Part shown: piece by piece, positions 1-5,149 of the stretch
How the letters are laid out: each line of letters opens with the position of its first letter
How positions within the stretch are numbered: position 1 is the stretch's first letter
Source: Propionibacteriaceae bacterium
Lineage (GTDB): Bacteria > Actinomycetota > Actinomycetes > Propionibacteriales > Propionibacteriaceae
NCBI GenBank assembly: GCA_031268065.1
Contig: JAIRXX010000144.1
Location: 1 to 5,149 of the forward strand
Reading direction: 5' to 3'
Length of the DNA: 5,149 nt
The notes under the pieces: generated by a model
Database searches by the model: none
What the model was told of the DNA's origin: nothing
What the model saw: the letters and a program-made list of their open reading frames with translations, nothing else
Translations under genes and position numbers: made by a program

Positions 1-158
1 ATCTCTTCGGCGACCTTCTTGGCTGCACCCTCGTCTATGTCAGCGACGATAACATTCCAACCGGCCTCAGCGAGCTTTAAGGCGGTCGCACGCCCAATTC
101 CGCGAGGCGAACCTGCCCCCGTCACCACCGCAGTTCTCTCTTTTGGTAGCTGAGTCAC
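1..158 (-). CDS. Short-chain dehydrogenase/reductase (SDR), N-terminal part, cut by the left edge
   Basis: The visible 52 residues are the start of a classical SDR oxidoreductase, a soluble NAD(P)-dependent dehydrogenase of alcohols, sugars or hydroxy acids. A first beta strand (TAVVTG) leads into the cofactor-binding glycine motif TGAGSPRGIG at about residues 13-22, then helix RATALKLAEAG and strand NVIVADID. The acidic residue at about position 40, at the end of the second strand, usually means NAD(H) rather than NADP(H); this is family knowledge applied here. The start is GTG at 156-158, preceded by AAGGAG nine bases upstream. The ATG at 176-178 is in another frame. The GTG overlaps the TGA of the 52-codon ORF upstream (GTGA), suggesting coupled translation. 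The catalytic Ser-Tyr-Lys region lies outside the window, so substrate and completeness cannot be judged. Family assignment is firm. Confidence 0.93.
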   Translation of the reverse strand, partial: MTQLPKERTAVVTGAGSPRGIGRATALKLAEAGWNVIVADIDEGAAKKVAEE

Positions 159-313
159 TTTCCGAGTCTCCTTGTCATATCTTCGACCGGCGCAACAGCC
201 GGCCGCTGGTGAATGGCCTCCCTCACGGTCAGCCTGAATAGCCACGAGTCACCCACCGAACGCCTCGAAGAAAACACCTCGAACACGTCAGATGGGTTGG
301 CTAAGTGGATCAT
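155..313 (-). CDS. Possible small protein of 52 residues, overlapping both neighbours
   Basis: This open frame fills the whole gap between the TIM-barrel gene and the SDR gene. Its ATG shares four bases with the upstream stop (ATGA at 310-313) and its TGA shares four bases with the downstream start (GTGA at 155-158). Both are the classic geometry of translational coupling. The product begins MIHLANPSDVFEVF and ends VAPVEDMTRRLGK; it is rich in Arg and Val. I see no signal peptide, membrane segment, Cys pair or known motif, and I do not recognise it. About 69% of third codon positions are G or C, as expected for coding DNA here. Against it, five of seven Arg codons are AGG or AGA, and there is no good ribosome binding site before the ATG. 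It may be a real small protein or a frame kept open only to carry ribosomes to the SDR start. Confidence 0.45.
   Translation of the reverse strand: MIHLANPSDVFEVFSSRRSVGDSWLFRLTVREAIHQRPAVAPVEDMTRRLGK
168..173 (-). promoter_or_regulatory. Ribosome binding site of the SDR gene
   Basis: AAGGAG on the minus strand lies nine bases before the GTG at 158. It decides the GTG start, since the nearby ATG at 178 is out of frame with the SDR. The site falls inside the last codons of the 52-codon ORF, so ribosomes translating that ORF would pass over it. Confidence 0.75.
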
Positions 314-1269
314 TGCCGCGATCCGAGCCCGCATCTGCGCAGGACGCTGCGCAGATAGTCTCGATTCGACGCGCAGACGCCCAGTCCATCGCCGCCGTAA
401 TGCTCGACGCAGAACGCCCCGTTGAAACCGGCCTCAAGCGCATCCGCAACAGCGAGGCGATAGCTCATCATCCCCGACTCGAGCGGTGCCGGGCTGGTGA
501 GGATGATCCCGCTCGCGGGATCCTCCATGCGGAAATAGTTCTTCACATGCCAGTACTTGGCGTACGGAACAACCTTTGCGAACATAGACCGCCAAGCCTC
601 TATTGGCCGGTGCAACCGAATCAAGTTGCCAAGGTCAGGGTTGAGTCCCACAGCCGGGTGGTCAATATCGGTGACGAGGCGCACGGAATCATCGGCAGTG
701 CCTAGGTAGGTGTCCTCGTACATCTCAAGGGCGATCTCCAAGCCCAGTGAGGCGGCATGGTCACCGAGTTCCCGGAAACGGGCCACGCAGAGATCCCAGA
801 CCGCTTTGTCGTCGGGATCGCTATAGCCAGGTTGCTCCCAGAACCACAGTGCGTCTAGCTGAGCCGGCATAAACCGGGGCAACAGACCGAAGCTAACCAC
901 CTTCGCGCCAACTTTAGGCGCGACGTCGAGCACGCGATGGCTGTAGGCCAGGTTCTCATCGGCAAACTCGGGGTCAATGATGCTGCGGCGGGCTGTGGTG
1001 ATAGCGGGGATCGTGAAACCCAACCGCTTGACGATGTCCGAAAACTCATCCAACCGACTCGGCGCCAGGTCCGCGATACGGAGCCAAGAGTCGGTCGGGT
1101 CGACTTCGGTGAAGCCAAGGCTGCGCACCTCGTTCAGCACGCCGTACCAGGCGTCGGCAGGAGCGTCCTGGGTCGAACTGCCGTCTGGCTGCACTCCCGG
1201 GTATGGCAACATAGCCGCAGAGATCGGCCACGTTTCAGCATCGTACGATGGGCTCATCTGCTTCTGCAT
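310..1269 (-). CDS. Sugar phosphate isomerase/epimerase-type TIM-barrel protein
   Basis: The 319-residue product fits the AP endonuclease 2/xylose isomerase-like TIM-barrel family (IolE, hydroxypyruvate isomerase and epimerase relatives), which usually run about 260-320 residues. These soluble enzymes isomerise, epimerise or dehydrate sugars and polyols using a divalent metal. Visible candidate metal ligands are Glu182 in ALEMYED, Asp212 in LNPDLGN, His241 in YWHVKNY and Glu289 in FCVEHYGGD, at the expected strand ends. Strands such as GAKVVSFGLL (121-130) and GLEIALEMYE (176-185) support the barrel. The start is ATG 1267-1269, with AGGAGGG six bases upstream. An in-frame TTG at 1314 would put this site inside the gene and adds an unconvincing leader. 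It is separated by 137 bp from the ThDP enzyme gene, and its stop overlaps the start of a 52-codon ORF. Family is clear; substrate and exact reaction are not. DNA repair is unlikely given the metabolic neighbours. Confidence 0.9.
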   Translation of the reverse strand: MQKQMSPSYDAETWPISAAMLPYPGVQPDGSSTQDAPADAWYGVLNEVRSLGFTEVDPTDSWLRIADLAPSRLDEFSDIVKRLGFTIPAITTARRSIIDPEFADENLAYSHRVLDVAPKVGAKVVSFGLLPRFMPAQLDALWFWEQPGYSDPDDKAVWDLCVARFRELGDHAASLGLEIALEMYEDTYLGTADDSVRLVTDIDHPAVGLNPDLGNLIRLHRPIEAWRSMFAKVVPYAKYWHVKNYFRMEDPASGIILTSPAPLESGMMSYRLAVADALEAGFNGAFCVEHYGGDGLGVCASNRDYLRSVLRRCGLGSRQ

Positions 1270-1275
1270 CGAACA

Positions 1276-1282
1276 CCCTCCT
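1276..1282 (-). promoter_or_regulatory. Ribosome binding site of the TIM-barrel gene
   Basis: AGGAGGG (within GAAGGAGGG) on the minus strand lies six bases before the ATG at 1269. It is the strongest ribosome binding site in the window and fixes the start of the TIM-barrel gene, ruling out the longer in-frame TTG version from 1314. Confidence 0.85.
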
Positions 1283-1390
1283 TCTTGACCCCCAACTAGG
1301 AGACAGGACTGCAAAATAACATCTGCAATCTATCCAATTTTATATTAACGGCGGCACCTGTCCCATGAGAGCAAGCACAACGCCATTAAA

Positions 1391-1417
1391 TCTATAGGAT
1401 ATTGTATCAATCGTCAA
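1391..1417 (-). promoter_or_regulatory. Weak candidate promoter in the AT-rich gap before the TIM-barrel gene
   Basis: On the minus strand TTGACG (1412-1417) and TATAGA (1391-1396) are 15 bp apart. The first matches the sigma-70 -35 consensus at five positions, the second the -10 at four, and the spacer is shorter than usual. The -35 overlaps the last codons of the ThDP enzyme gene. Between the boxes is ATTG-TAT-CAAT (1401-1411), a small inverted repeat that might bind a dimeric regulator. The rest of the 137-bp gap (1270-1406) is AT-rich, includes TTAATATAAAATTGG near 1336-1350, and shows no convincing terminator hairpin. A second promoter here would let the isomerase and dehydrogenase genes be transcribed separately, but readthrough from upstream is equally possible. 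Confidence 0.25.
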
Positions 1418-3059
1418 TCGATTTCTGCTCAATCTCAGCTGGAACCGGAGCCTTCGTAGTGGCAGCCGGATCGATCCTGAACTCAATGAGCAACGGCTTG
1501 GTCCGGTTCGCCACGAGCTGCGGCACTTGAGCCAGCGATTCCTCATCCTTGACCGTGAATCCCTGACCACCCAGCGCTTCTCCAAGGGCGGCGAAATCAG
1601 GCCGACTGAAGGTGGTCAACGCCGGGTCCTGTCCCCGCGCGACCATACGCACGTACTCGGCGCCGTAGGCCGAATCGTTGAGCACGGCGACGATGAGATC
1701 AAGGCCATTGTTGACCGCAGTGCGGAATTCGACGACTCCGCTGCACATGAAACCGCCGTCTCCAGTTACCAGCAGGGTCGGCCTGCCCGGAGCGCCAACG
1801 GCAGCACCCAGAGCGTGTCCCAAACCGAGGCCGATGGCCCCGACATTGGTCGTATGCACGTATGAGAATGGATCGAGAACGCTGATCGACTTGTACGTGG
1901 AGTACATGAAGTATCCGTTGTCCACCGCCAGCACCCGGTCAGCCGGCACACTGCGCTCGATGCACCGCAATGCGGCATGGAAATCGACTGTACCCTCCGC
2001 GTGCGGCTTCGGCGTGAAACCCGACTGCAATCGCAGGGCTGACGCTTCAGCGCGGAACGCTGTTGGCCGGAGGCCCTTCTCGACTAGCACGTTTGCGATC
2101 GCGTCAGCCACGGTTCCGGCGTCACCGGTGACGGGGGCGTTTACGCAAGCCCCACGGCCTATCGTCGCCCTGTTGGTGTCCACCTGCATGACAGCCTTGC
2201 CCTTGAGCAAATCGCCGCTGCCGGTCGTTCGATAGTTGAGGCTGGTGCCGAAGGCGAGCACGCAATCCGCCCGGCGGATCACCTCGGCGCCAGCGTCGGA
2301 AGCGAGGGTTCCGAAGAGTCCAAGATCTCCCAACTCACCGTTGAACAGGCACTTACCCCGCAGTGTGGTCATCAGCGGGGCGCCAATCACCGCCGAGAGC
2401 CTGAGAAGTGACGCGCGGGCCTCCTTGCTTGCAGCCCCGCGCCCGGCCAAGATGAGCGGACGGCGCGCACTTGCGAGCAGGTCAACCGCCGAGCCGAGTT
2501 CATCGGGGTCGGGTTTCACCCGCCCGCCAGTGATTCGATGGCCGCCACCTGGCACGTAGTCGATCTCGGCCTTGAATATTTGGAGCGGCACATTCACGAA
2601 GACCGGGCGCGACTCAAGTACCGCTCTGCGTCTCGCCTCTCGCAGGTCCGCCAGCGCCGTCTCAGGCGCGCGGACCTGCTCGAAGGCAGCTCCAGTGGGT
2701 AGTACGAAATCGCGCTGCGGCACCTTCTGCAACTCGTCGCCATCGCGCACGCCAACCGCCGAATCAGCAGCGATAAGCAGGAGTGGCATCCTGGCCCGCA
2801 CGGCGTCAGTGAGCGCCGTCAGCGTGTTCGTCACGCCCGGCCCCTTGATGACTGTCGCAACGCCAACTTTGCCAGTCACCGAGCCGTACCCGCTAGCCAT
2901 GCACACGACCGCATCCTCGTTGAGAGCTGGCACATAGCGGCAGCCAGGCTGCTCGGCAAACCCGGTAACCAATTCGATGTTGGTGTTACCCAACAAGCCG
3001 AAGAGGATAGTGTCGCCGTCTTCAGCGAGCGCCCGGGCGAAGGCGTGTGCTACTAACAT
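1407..3059 (-). CDS. Thiamine-diphosphate-dependent enzyme, acetolactate synthase-like
   Basis: The 550-residue product has the three-domain plan of the acetolactate synthase/benzoylformate decarboxylase superfamily, which makes or breaks C-C bonds next to a carbonyl, often on 2-keto acids. The pyrimidine-binding domain (about 1-165) has Glu48 in ALNEDAVV, the residue that activates the cofactor, followed by GYGSVTGKVG and GPGVTN. The central domain (about 185-330) includes ARRPLILAGRGA. The pyrophosphate-binding domain (about 355-530) has the metal/ThDP motif from GDG (433-435) to Asn461-Asp462. Length and motifs look intact. The start is the first ATG after an in-frame TAG, 42 bases after the binding-protein stop. 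No clear ribosome binding site precedes it, so it may depend on readthrough or coupling. No small regulatory subunit gene of the biosynthetic synthase follows, and the neighbours are transport and catabolic genes. A degradative decarboxylase, lyase or carboligase is therefore more likely than branched-chain amino acid synthesis. The substrate is unknown. Confidence 0.92.
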   Translation of the reverse strand: MLVAHAFARALAEDGDTILFGLLGNTNIELVTGFAEQPGCRYVPALNEDAVVCMASGYGSVTGKVGVATVIKGPGVTNTLTALTDAVRARMPLLLIAADSAVGVRDGDELQKVPQRDFVLPTGAAFEQVRAPETALADLREARRRAVLESRPVFVNVPLQIFKAEIDYVPGGGHRITGGRVKPDPDELGSAVDLLASARRPLILAGRGAASKEARASLLRLSAVIGAPLMTTLRGKCLFNGELGDLGLFGTLASDAGAEVIRRADCVLAFGTSLNYRTTGSGDLLKGKAVMQVDTNRATIGRGACVNAPVTGDAGTVADAIANVLVEKGLRPTAFRAEASALRLQSGFTPKPHAEGTVDFHAALRCIERSVPADRVLAVDNGYFMYSTYKSISVLDPFSYVHTTNVGAIGLGLGHALGAAVGAPGRPTLLVTGDGGFMCSGVVEFRTAVNNGLDLIVAVLNDSAYGAEYVRMVARGQDPALTTFSRPDFAALGEALGGQGFTVKDEESLAQVPQLVANRTKPLLIEFRIDPAATTKAPVPAEIEQKSIDD

Positions 3060-3101
3060 CTGCTATTGCGAGGCACTTATCTGTTGCTGTGCTGTGGCCG
3101 G

Positions 3102-4778
3102 TTACTTTGTCTTCCAGTATGCGTAGTTATCGCCTAGCCCGAAGACGACCGGTGGAATCACTGGGTCTACGTCCTTGCTGAAGGCAGAGATAGACGGAAC
3201 CTGCAGGACCGGCAGCATCGTCCAGCTATCCGCCTCAAGCTGCAGCATCGTATCAAGCGCGGTGGATACCTCAGTGGCGTCAAGCGAGGTGTAAGCCTTC
3301 CGCTTTGCGTCATCCCACTGCTTCTGCAGCGCGTCGTTGCCGTAGAAACCGTTCCAGGCGCCTTTCGGGTTGTAGACCGCCGAGATGTTCTCTGCCAAGG
3401 AGGCTTTGGCAAGACCAGTGTTTCCAAGCAGAATCTTGTTCACTGCCCTGTCGGACGTCAACGGATTGCCGATTGAGGCGTACAGGTCGCCGCTGATGAC
3501 GGTCTGATTGACCGTGATCCCAAGCTTCTCCCAGTAGGCGGCAAGGATGGGGCCGAACGCCTCTTGGTAGGGAATGCTCGAGTTACCCTGCTTGATCCAG
3601 AAGTCGAGGGTGAAGCCATCGCCATACCCAGCCTCAGTCAACAACTGCTTGGCCTTCTCGACATCATAGACAAAGTGTTCCCGGCTCCAAGCCGTCCACT
3701 TATCACGCAACTCCGGCGTCACATCAGGCATATTCAGCCCAACCCGGCCCGGAGCCGGTAGCTCGGCGGTACCTTCCATCACCGTGTCAATAAGCTCCTG
3801 CCGGTTGATCGCATAAGACAAAGCCTGCCGCACCCGGACATCGCCCAACGGCTGCTTACCATTAACGTCCGGGGCAAAAGAGCCGTTGATCGTCAAGTAA
3901 CTCTGCGATTGCTCCGTGCTTAGGGTCTGGTAGCCCTCGTCCCGCAAACTCTTGGCCTGCGAGGGCGTGACGCCGATCACGTCAACATTCCCGCCTTGCA
4001 GCTCGGCAATAGCCGTCGCCGTATTCGGGATCAAACGGGCCTTGATGGTGTCGAAGGTGGGCTGCACCCGCCAATGCGTGTAATCGACTGCCGCGAAATT
4101 GATTTCTGAACCAGCGACGAGGCTAACGAACTTATAGGGGCCGGTGCCGATGGGATTGGCGCGGAAATAATCTACGCCCTTCTCTTCGACGTACTTCTTC
4201 GGGACAATCCAGATGCCCAATAGGTGGGTGCTGAATGGCACGAACAGCGGCTGCGGGCCTTGGGTATGCACCGTGATGGTGTACTCGTCAACAATGTCGA
4301 TCTTCGGCTCGGCTCCCAGAATATCCGTCCAGTCCGGCGCGGTGTCCGCACCCTCGGTAATCGCGCGCTGGTAGGCGAAAGCCAGGTCTTCGGAGGTGCA
4401 TTTGGTGCCATCGTGGAATTGCACGTCGTCGCGCATGGTGAGCGTCCAAGCAGCACCGTCGGCCGAAGCCTCCCACTTGGTCACGATGCCGGGCGCCGGT
4501 GCGCCACTGTCATCGATGAGGAACGGGCATTCAAACATGCAGGCGAGTAGTTTGTCTAAGTTAGTTCGGATGATGGGGTCGAACTGCTCACCGAAGAAGT
4601 CCACCTCCGCCACGACCAGACCGCTGGCCACGGCCCCGCCACCGCCGTTGCTCGGTCCTGAACTCGGATCGACCCCGCAAGCGGCAAGCGATAACACGGC
4701 GCCGGTCGCGCCTACACCGATAATAAACTGCCGCCGGTTCAGGGGAGCGGTCAGCAGTGGCTTCAGAATATTCCCCAT
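3102..4778 (-). CDS. ABC transporter substrate-binding lipoprotein, family 5 (peptide/nickel/oligosaccharide type)
   Basis: The 558-residue product is an extracytoplasmic solute-binding protein of the DppA/OppA class (SBP_bac_5), anchored as a lipoprotein. The leader carries a twin-arginine motif (NRRQFI, residues 14-19), a hydrophobic stretch (IIGVGATGAVLSLA) and a lipobox LAAC with the lipidated Cys at 34, then a Gly/Ser-rich linker to about residue 50. Family hallmarks follow: VQFHDGTKCTSEDLAFAYQRA-like segment (119-139), NPIGTGPYKF (208-217), DVRVRQALSYAINRQELI (313-330) and YDVEKAKQLLTEAGY (371-385). The start is ATG 4776-4778 with GAGGTG five bases upstream. A GTG at 4784, two codons longer, would overlap that site. 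It is the first gene after the best promoter of the window. No permease or ATPase gene is seen, so partners must lie elsewhere. Family 5 proteins bind peptides but also opines, nickel and oligosaccharides, so the ligand cannot be named. Confidence 0.95.
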   Translation of the reverse strand: MGNILKPLLTAPLNRRQFIIGVGATGAVLSLAACGVDPSSGPSNGGGGAVASGLVVAEVDFFGEQFDPIIRTNLDKLLACMFECPFLIDDSGAPAPGIVTKWEASADGAAWTLTMRDDVQFHDGTKCTSEDLAFAYQRAITEGADTAPDWTDILGAEPKIDIVDEYTITVHTQGPQPLFVPFSTHLLGIWIVPKKYVEEKGVDYFRANPIGTGPYKFVSLVAGSEINFAAVDYTHWRVQPTFDTIKARLIPNTATAIAELQGGNVDVIGVTPSQAKSLRDEGYQTLSTEQSQSYLTINGSFAPDVNGKQPLGDVRVRQALSYAINRQELIDTVMEGTAELPAPGRVGLNMPDVTPELRDKWTAWSREHFVYDVEKAKQLLTEAGYGDGFTLDFWIKQGNSSIPYQEAFGPILAAYWEKLGITVNQTVISGDLYASIGNPLTSDRAVNKILLGNTGLAKASLAENISAVYNPKGAWNGFYGNDALQKQWDDAKRKAYTSLDATEVSTALDTMLQLEADSWTMLPVLQVPSISAFSKDVDPVIPPVVFGLGDNYAYWKTK

Positions 4779-4783
4779 TCTCA

Positions 4784-4789
4784 CACCTC
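4784..4789 (-). promoter_or_regulatory. Ribosome binding site of the binding-protein gene
   Basis: GAGGTG on the minus strand lies five bases before the ATG at 4778. It overlaps the alternative GTG start at 4782-4784, which makes that longer start unlikely. Confidence 0.75.
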
Positions 4790-4808
4790 AATCTGTTAGT
4801 GGGCTGCG

Positions 4809-4832
4809 GAGGAAGGCTACGTCGCCCTCCCC
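4809..4832 (-). other. Hairpin in the leader of the binding-protein transcript
   Basis: Read on the minus strand, GGGGAGGGC (4824-4832) can pair with GCCTTCCTC (4809-4817) around the six-base loop GACGTA, giving nine pairs of which two are G-U. No run of T follows, so it is not a standard intrinsic terminator. It sits between the predicted transcription start (near 4843) and the ribosome binding site. It could stabilise the message or tune translation; function is unproven. Confidence 0.4.
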
Positions 4833-4846
4833 GAAAGAATATAGGA

Positions 4847-4868
4847 ACTATAATACATATACTATAAT
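4847..4868. promoter_or_regulatory. Candidate operator: imperfect palindrome and direct repeat over the -10 region
   Basis: Bases 4849-4866 form an 18-bp imperfect palindrome, TATAATACA next to TATACTATA, with seven of nine pairs matching. The same stretch also contains a direct repeat of ACTATAAT at 4847-4854 and 4861-4868, a period of 14 bases. It covers the promoter spacer and -10 box, where a bound dimeric repressor would block RNA polymerase. GntR-, TetR- or LacI-type regulators use sites of this size; no regulator gene is in the window, so the binder is unknown. AT-rich DNA produces such symmetry by chance fairly easily. Confidence 0.4.
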
Positions 4869-4878
4869 GAGTGGTCAA
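4850..4878 (-). promoter_or_regulatory. Sigma-70-type promoter before the binding-protein gene
   Basis: On the minus strand TTGACC (-35, 4873-4878) and TATTAT (-10, 4850-4855) are separated by exactly 17 bp. Each box matches the housekeeping consensus at five of six positions. Transcription would begin near 4843, leaving a leader of about 65 bases before the ATG at 4778. It lies in the gap after the alpha/beta hydrolase gene, so the binding protein and the genes after it can be transcribed without that gene. A palindrome and a direct repeat cover the spacer and the -10, which suggests control by a repressor. Confidence 0.65.
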
Positions 4879-4902
4879 CAGCAGACAAAAGAAATCCGCC
4901 AG

Positions 4903-5149
4903 CTACAAACGCTCAGCCAGGCCACTGTTCCCCAGGAAGCGCACCAGCTGTTCGGCTACCTCATGATTGTTGAGGTCCTGCATCGGGAAGTGCGTGTTTC
5001 CAGTCAATCCGATTTCGGGCAGCATAAGCAGCTCGGCGTTACCGCCATGCCTGTTGATCGCGTCACAGAAGATCCGCGAACGGATGACACCTAGTCGGCG
5101 GTTATCGAGCGTCAGCAGCGGCCCGGTATGTTCGGGCCTCATTTCGGTG
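4903..5149 (-). CDS. Alpha/beta hydrolase, C-terminal end, cut by the right edge
   Basis: The 81 visible residues match the end of alpha/beta-fold hydrolases of the esterase-like kind: a helix containing FCDAINRHGGNAEL, a strand LLMLPEIG, then GLTGNTHFPMQDLNN and a final helix EVAEQLVRFL. The His in GNTHFPM is at the usual position of the catalytic-triad His. The frame stays open to the window edge. The Met codon at 5140-5142 lies inside the fold, so it is not taken as the start and the gene is marked as cut. The nucleophile (usually Ser in GxSxG) and the acid residue lie outside the window. These enzymes hydrolyse esters, lactones or amides. The substrate is unknown, but the neighbours suggest a catabolic role. 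The stop is TAG, and 124 bases separate it from the binding-protein gene. Confidence 0.85.
   Translation of the reverse strand, partial: TEMRPEHTGPLLTLDNRRLGVIRSRIFCDAINRHGGNAELLMLPEIGLTGNTHFPMQDLNNHEVAEQLVRFLGNSGLAERL

Noticed and set aside
176..178. ATG at 176-178 as start of the SDR gene
   Set aside because: It is in a different frame; it is an internal Met codon of the 52-codon ORF and reaches the TGA at 155-157.
292..705. Plus-strand open frames opposite the TIM-barrel gene (also 937-1299)
   Set aside because: They are antisense shadows of a well-supported gene, with no ribosome binding site or recognisable domain.
1270..1314. Longer start (TTG at 1312-1314) for the TIM-barrel gene
   Set aside because: The extra 15 residues would be encoded across the strong AGGAGGG site, which is correctly spaced for the ATG at 1269.
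1270..1406. A transcription terminator between the ThDP enzyme and TIM-barrel genes
   Set aside because: I found no GC-rich stem followed by a T run in the direction of transcription; the AT-rich stretch alone is not enough.
1407..1420. Two tandem copies of TCAATCG at the end of the ThDP enzyme gene
   Set aside because: Only two 7-base units, mostly within codons for the last residues and stop. Too short to call a repeat element.
1678..2235. A 185-codon plus-strand open frame
   Set aside because: It is a shadow of the ThDP enzyme gene, with low-complexity Ser/Arg/Pro-rich composition typical of antisense frames in GC-rich DNA.
4779..4784. GTG at 4782-4784 as start of the binding protein
   Set aside because: It overlaps the GAGGTG ribosome binding site, and the ATG at 4778 has the right spacing and gives a normal signal peptide.
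4396..5094. A 232-codon open frame on the plus strand
   Set aside because: It runs antisense through the binding-protein start, the promoter gap and the hydrolase end. Its product shows no family features, whereas the minus-strand proteins clearly do.

Overview
The window looks like part of a catabolic gene cluster from a fairly GC-rich bacterium (around 60% G+C by eye, not counted). An actinobacterium is the best guess. The reasons are the substrate-binding lipoprotein with a twin-arginine motif, lipobox and Gly/Ser-rich linker, the GTG start of one gene, and the codon bias. A GC-rich proteobacterium cannot be excluded. Every supported gene lies on the minus strand, so transcription runs from high to low coordinates, and both window ends cut through genes.

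Layout in the direction of transcription. (1) 5149-4903 is the C-terminal end of an alpha/beta hydrolase, including its probable catalytic His. (2) 4902-4779 is a 124-bp AT-rich gap. It holds the best promoter in the window (TTGACC, 17 bp, TATTAT), overlapped by an imperfect 18-bp palindrome and an 8-bp direct repeat that could be an operator, followed by a leader hairpin. (3) 4778-3102 is a family 5 (peptide/nickel/oligosaccharide type) ABC-transporter substrate-binding lipoprotein. (4) 3059-1407 is an acetolactate-synthase-like thiamine-diphosphate enzyme. (5) 1406-1270 is a 137-bp AT-rich gap with a weak promoter candidate. (6) 1269-310 is a sugar phosphate isomerase/epimerase-type TIM-barrel protein. 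(7) 313-155 is a 52-codon ORF that shares 4 bases with the stop of the gene before it (ATGA) and 4 bases with the start of the gene after it (GTGA). (8) 158 to the left edge is the N-terminal part of an NAD-type short-chain dehydrogenase.

Taken together this looks like uptake plus breakdown of a small organic compound. The lipoprotein captures the solute and the hydrolase may cleave an ester or similar bond. The isomerase/epimerase, the dehydrogenase and the C-C bond-forming or breaking ThDP enzyme would then process a hydroxy- or keto-acid or a sugar-like intermediate. The substrate cannot be read from the sequence. No permease or ATPase gene for the transporter, and no regulator gene, lies in the window.

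No RNA gene, CRISPR array, insertion sequence, attachment site or convincing intrinsic terminator was seen. No gene-free stretch exceeds about 140 bases. The most interesting items are the doubly overlapping small ORF and the promoter/operator arrangement in front of the binding-protein gene. I found no clear evidence of an undescribed defence or mobile system.
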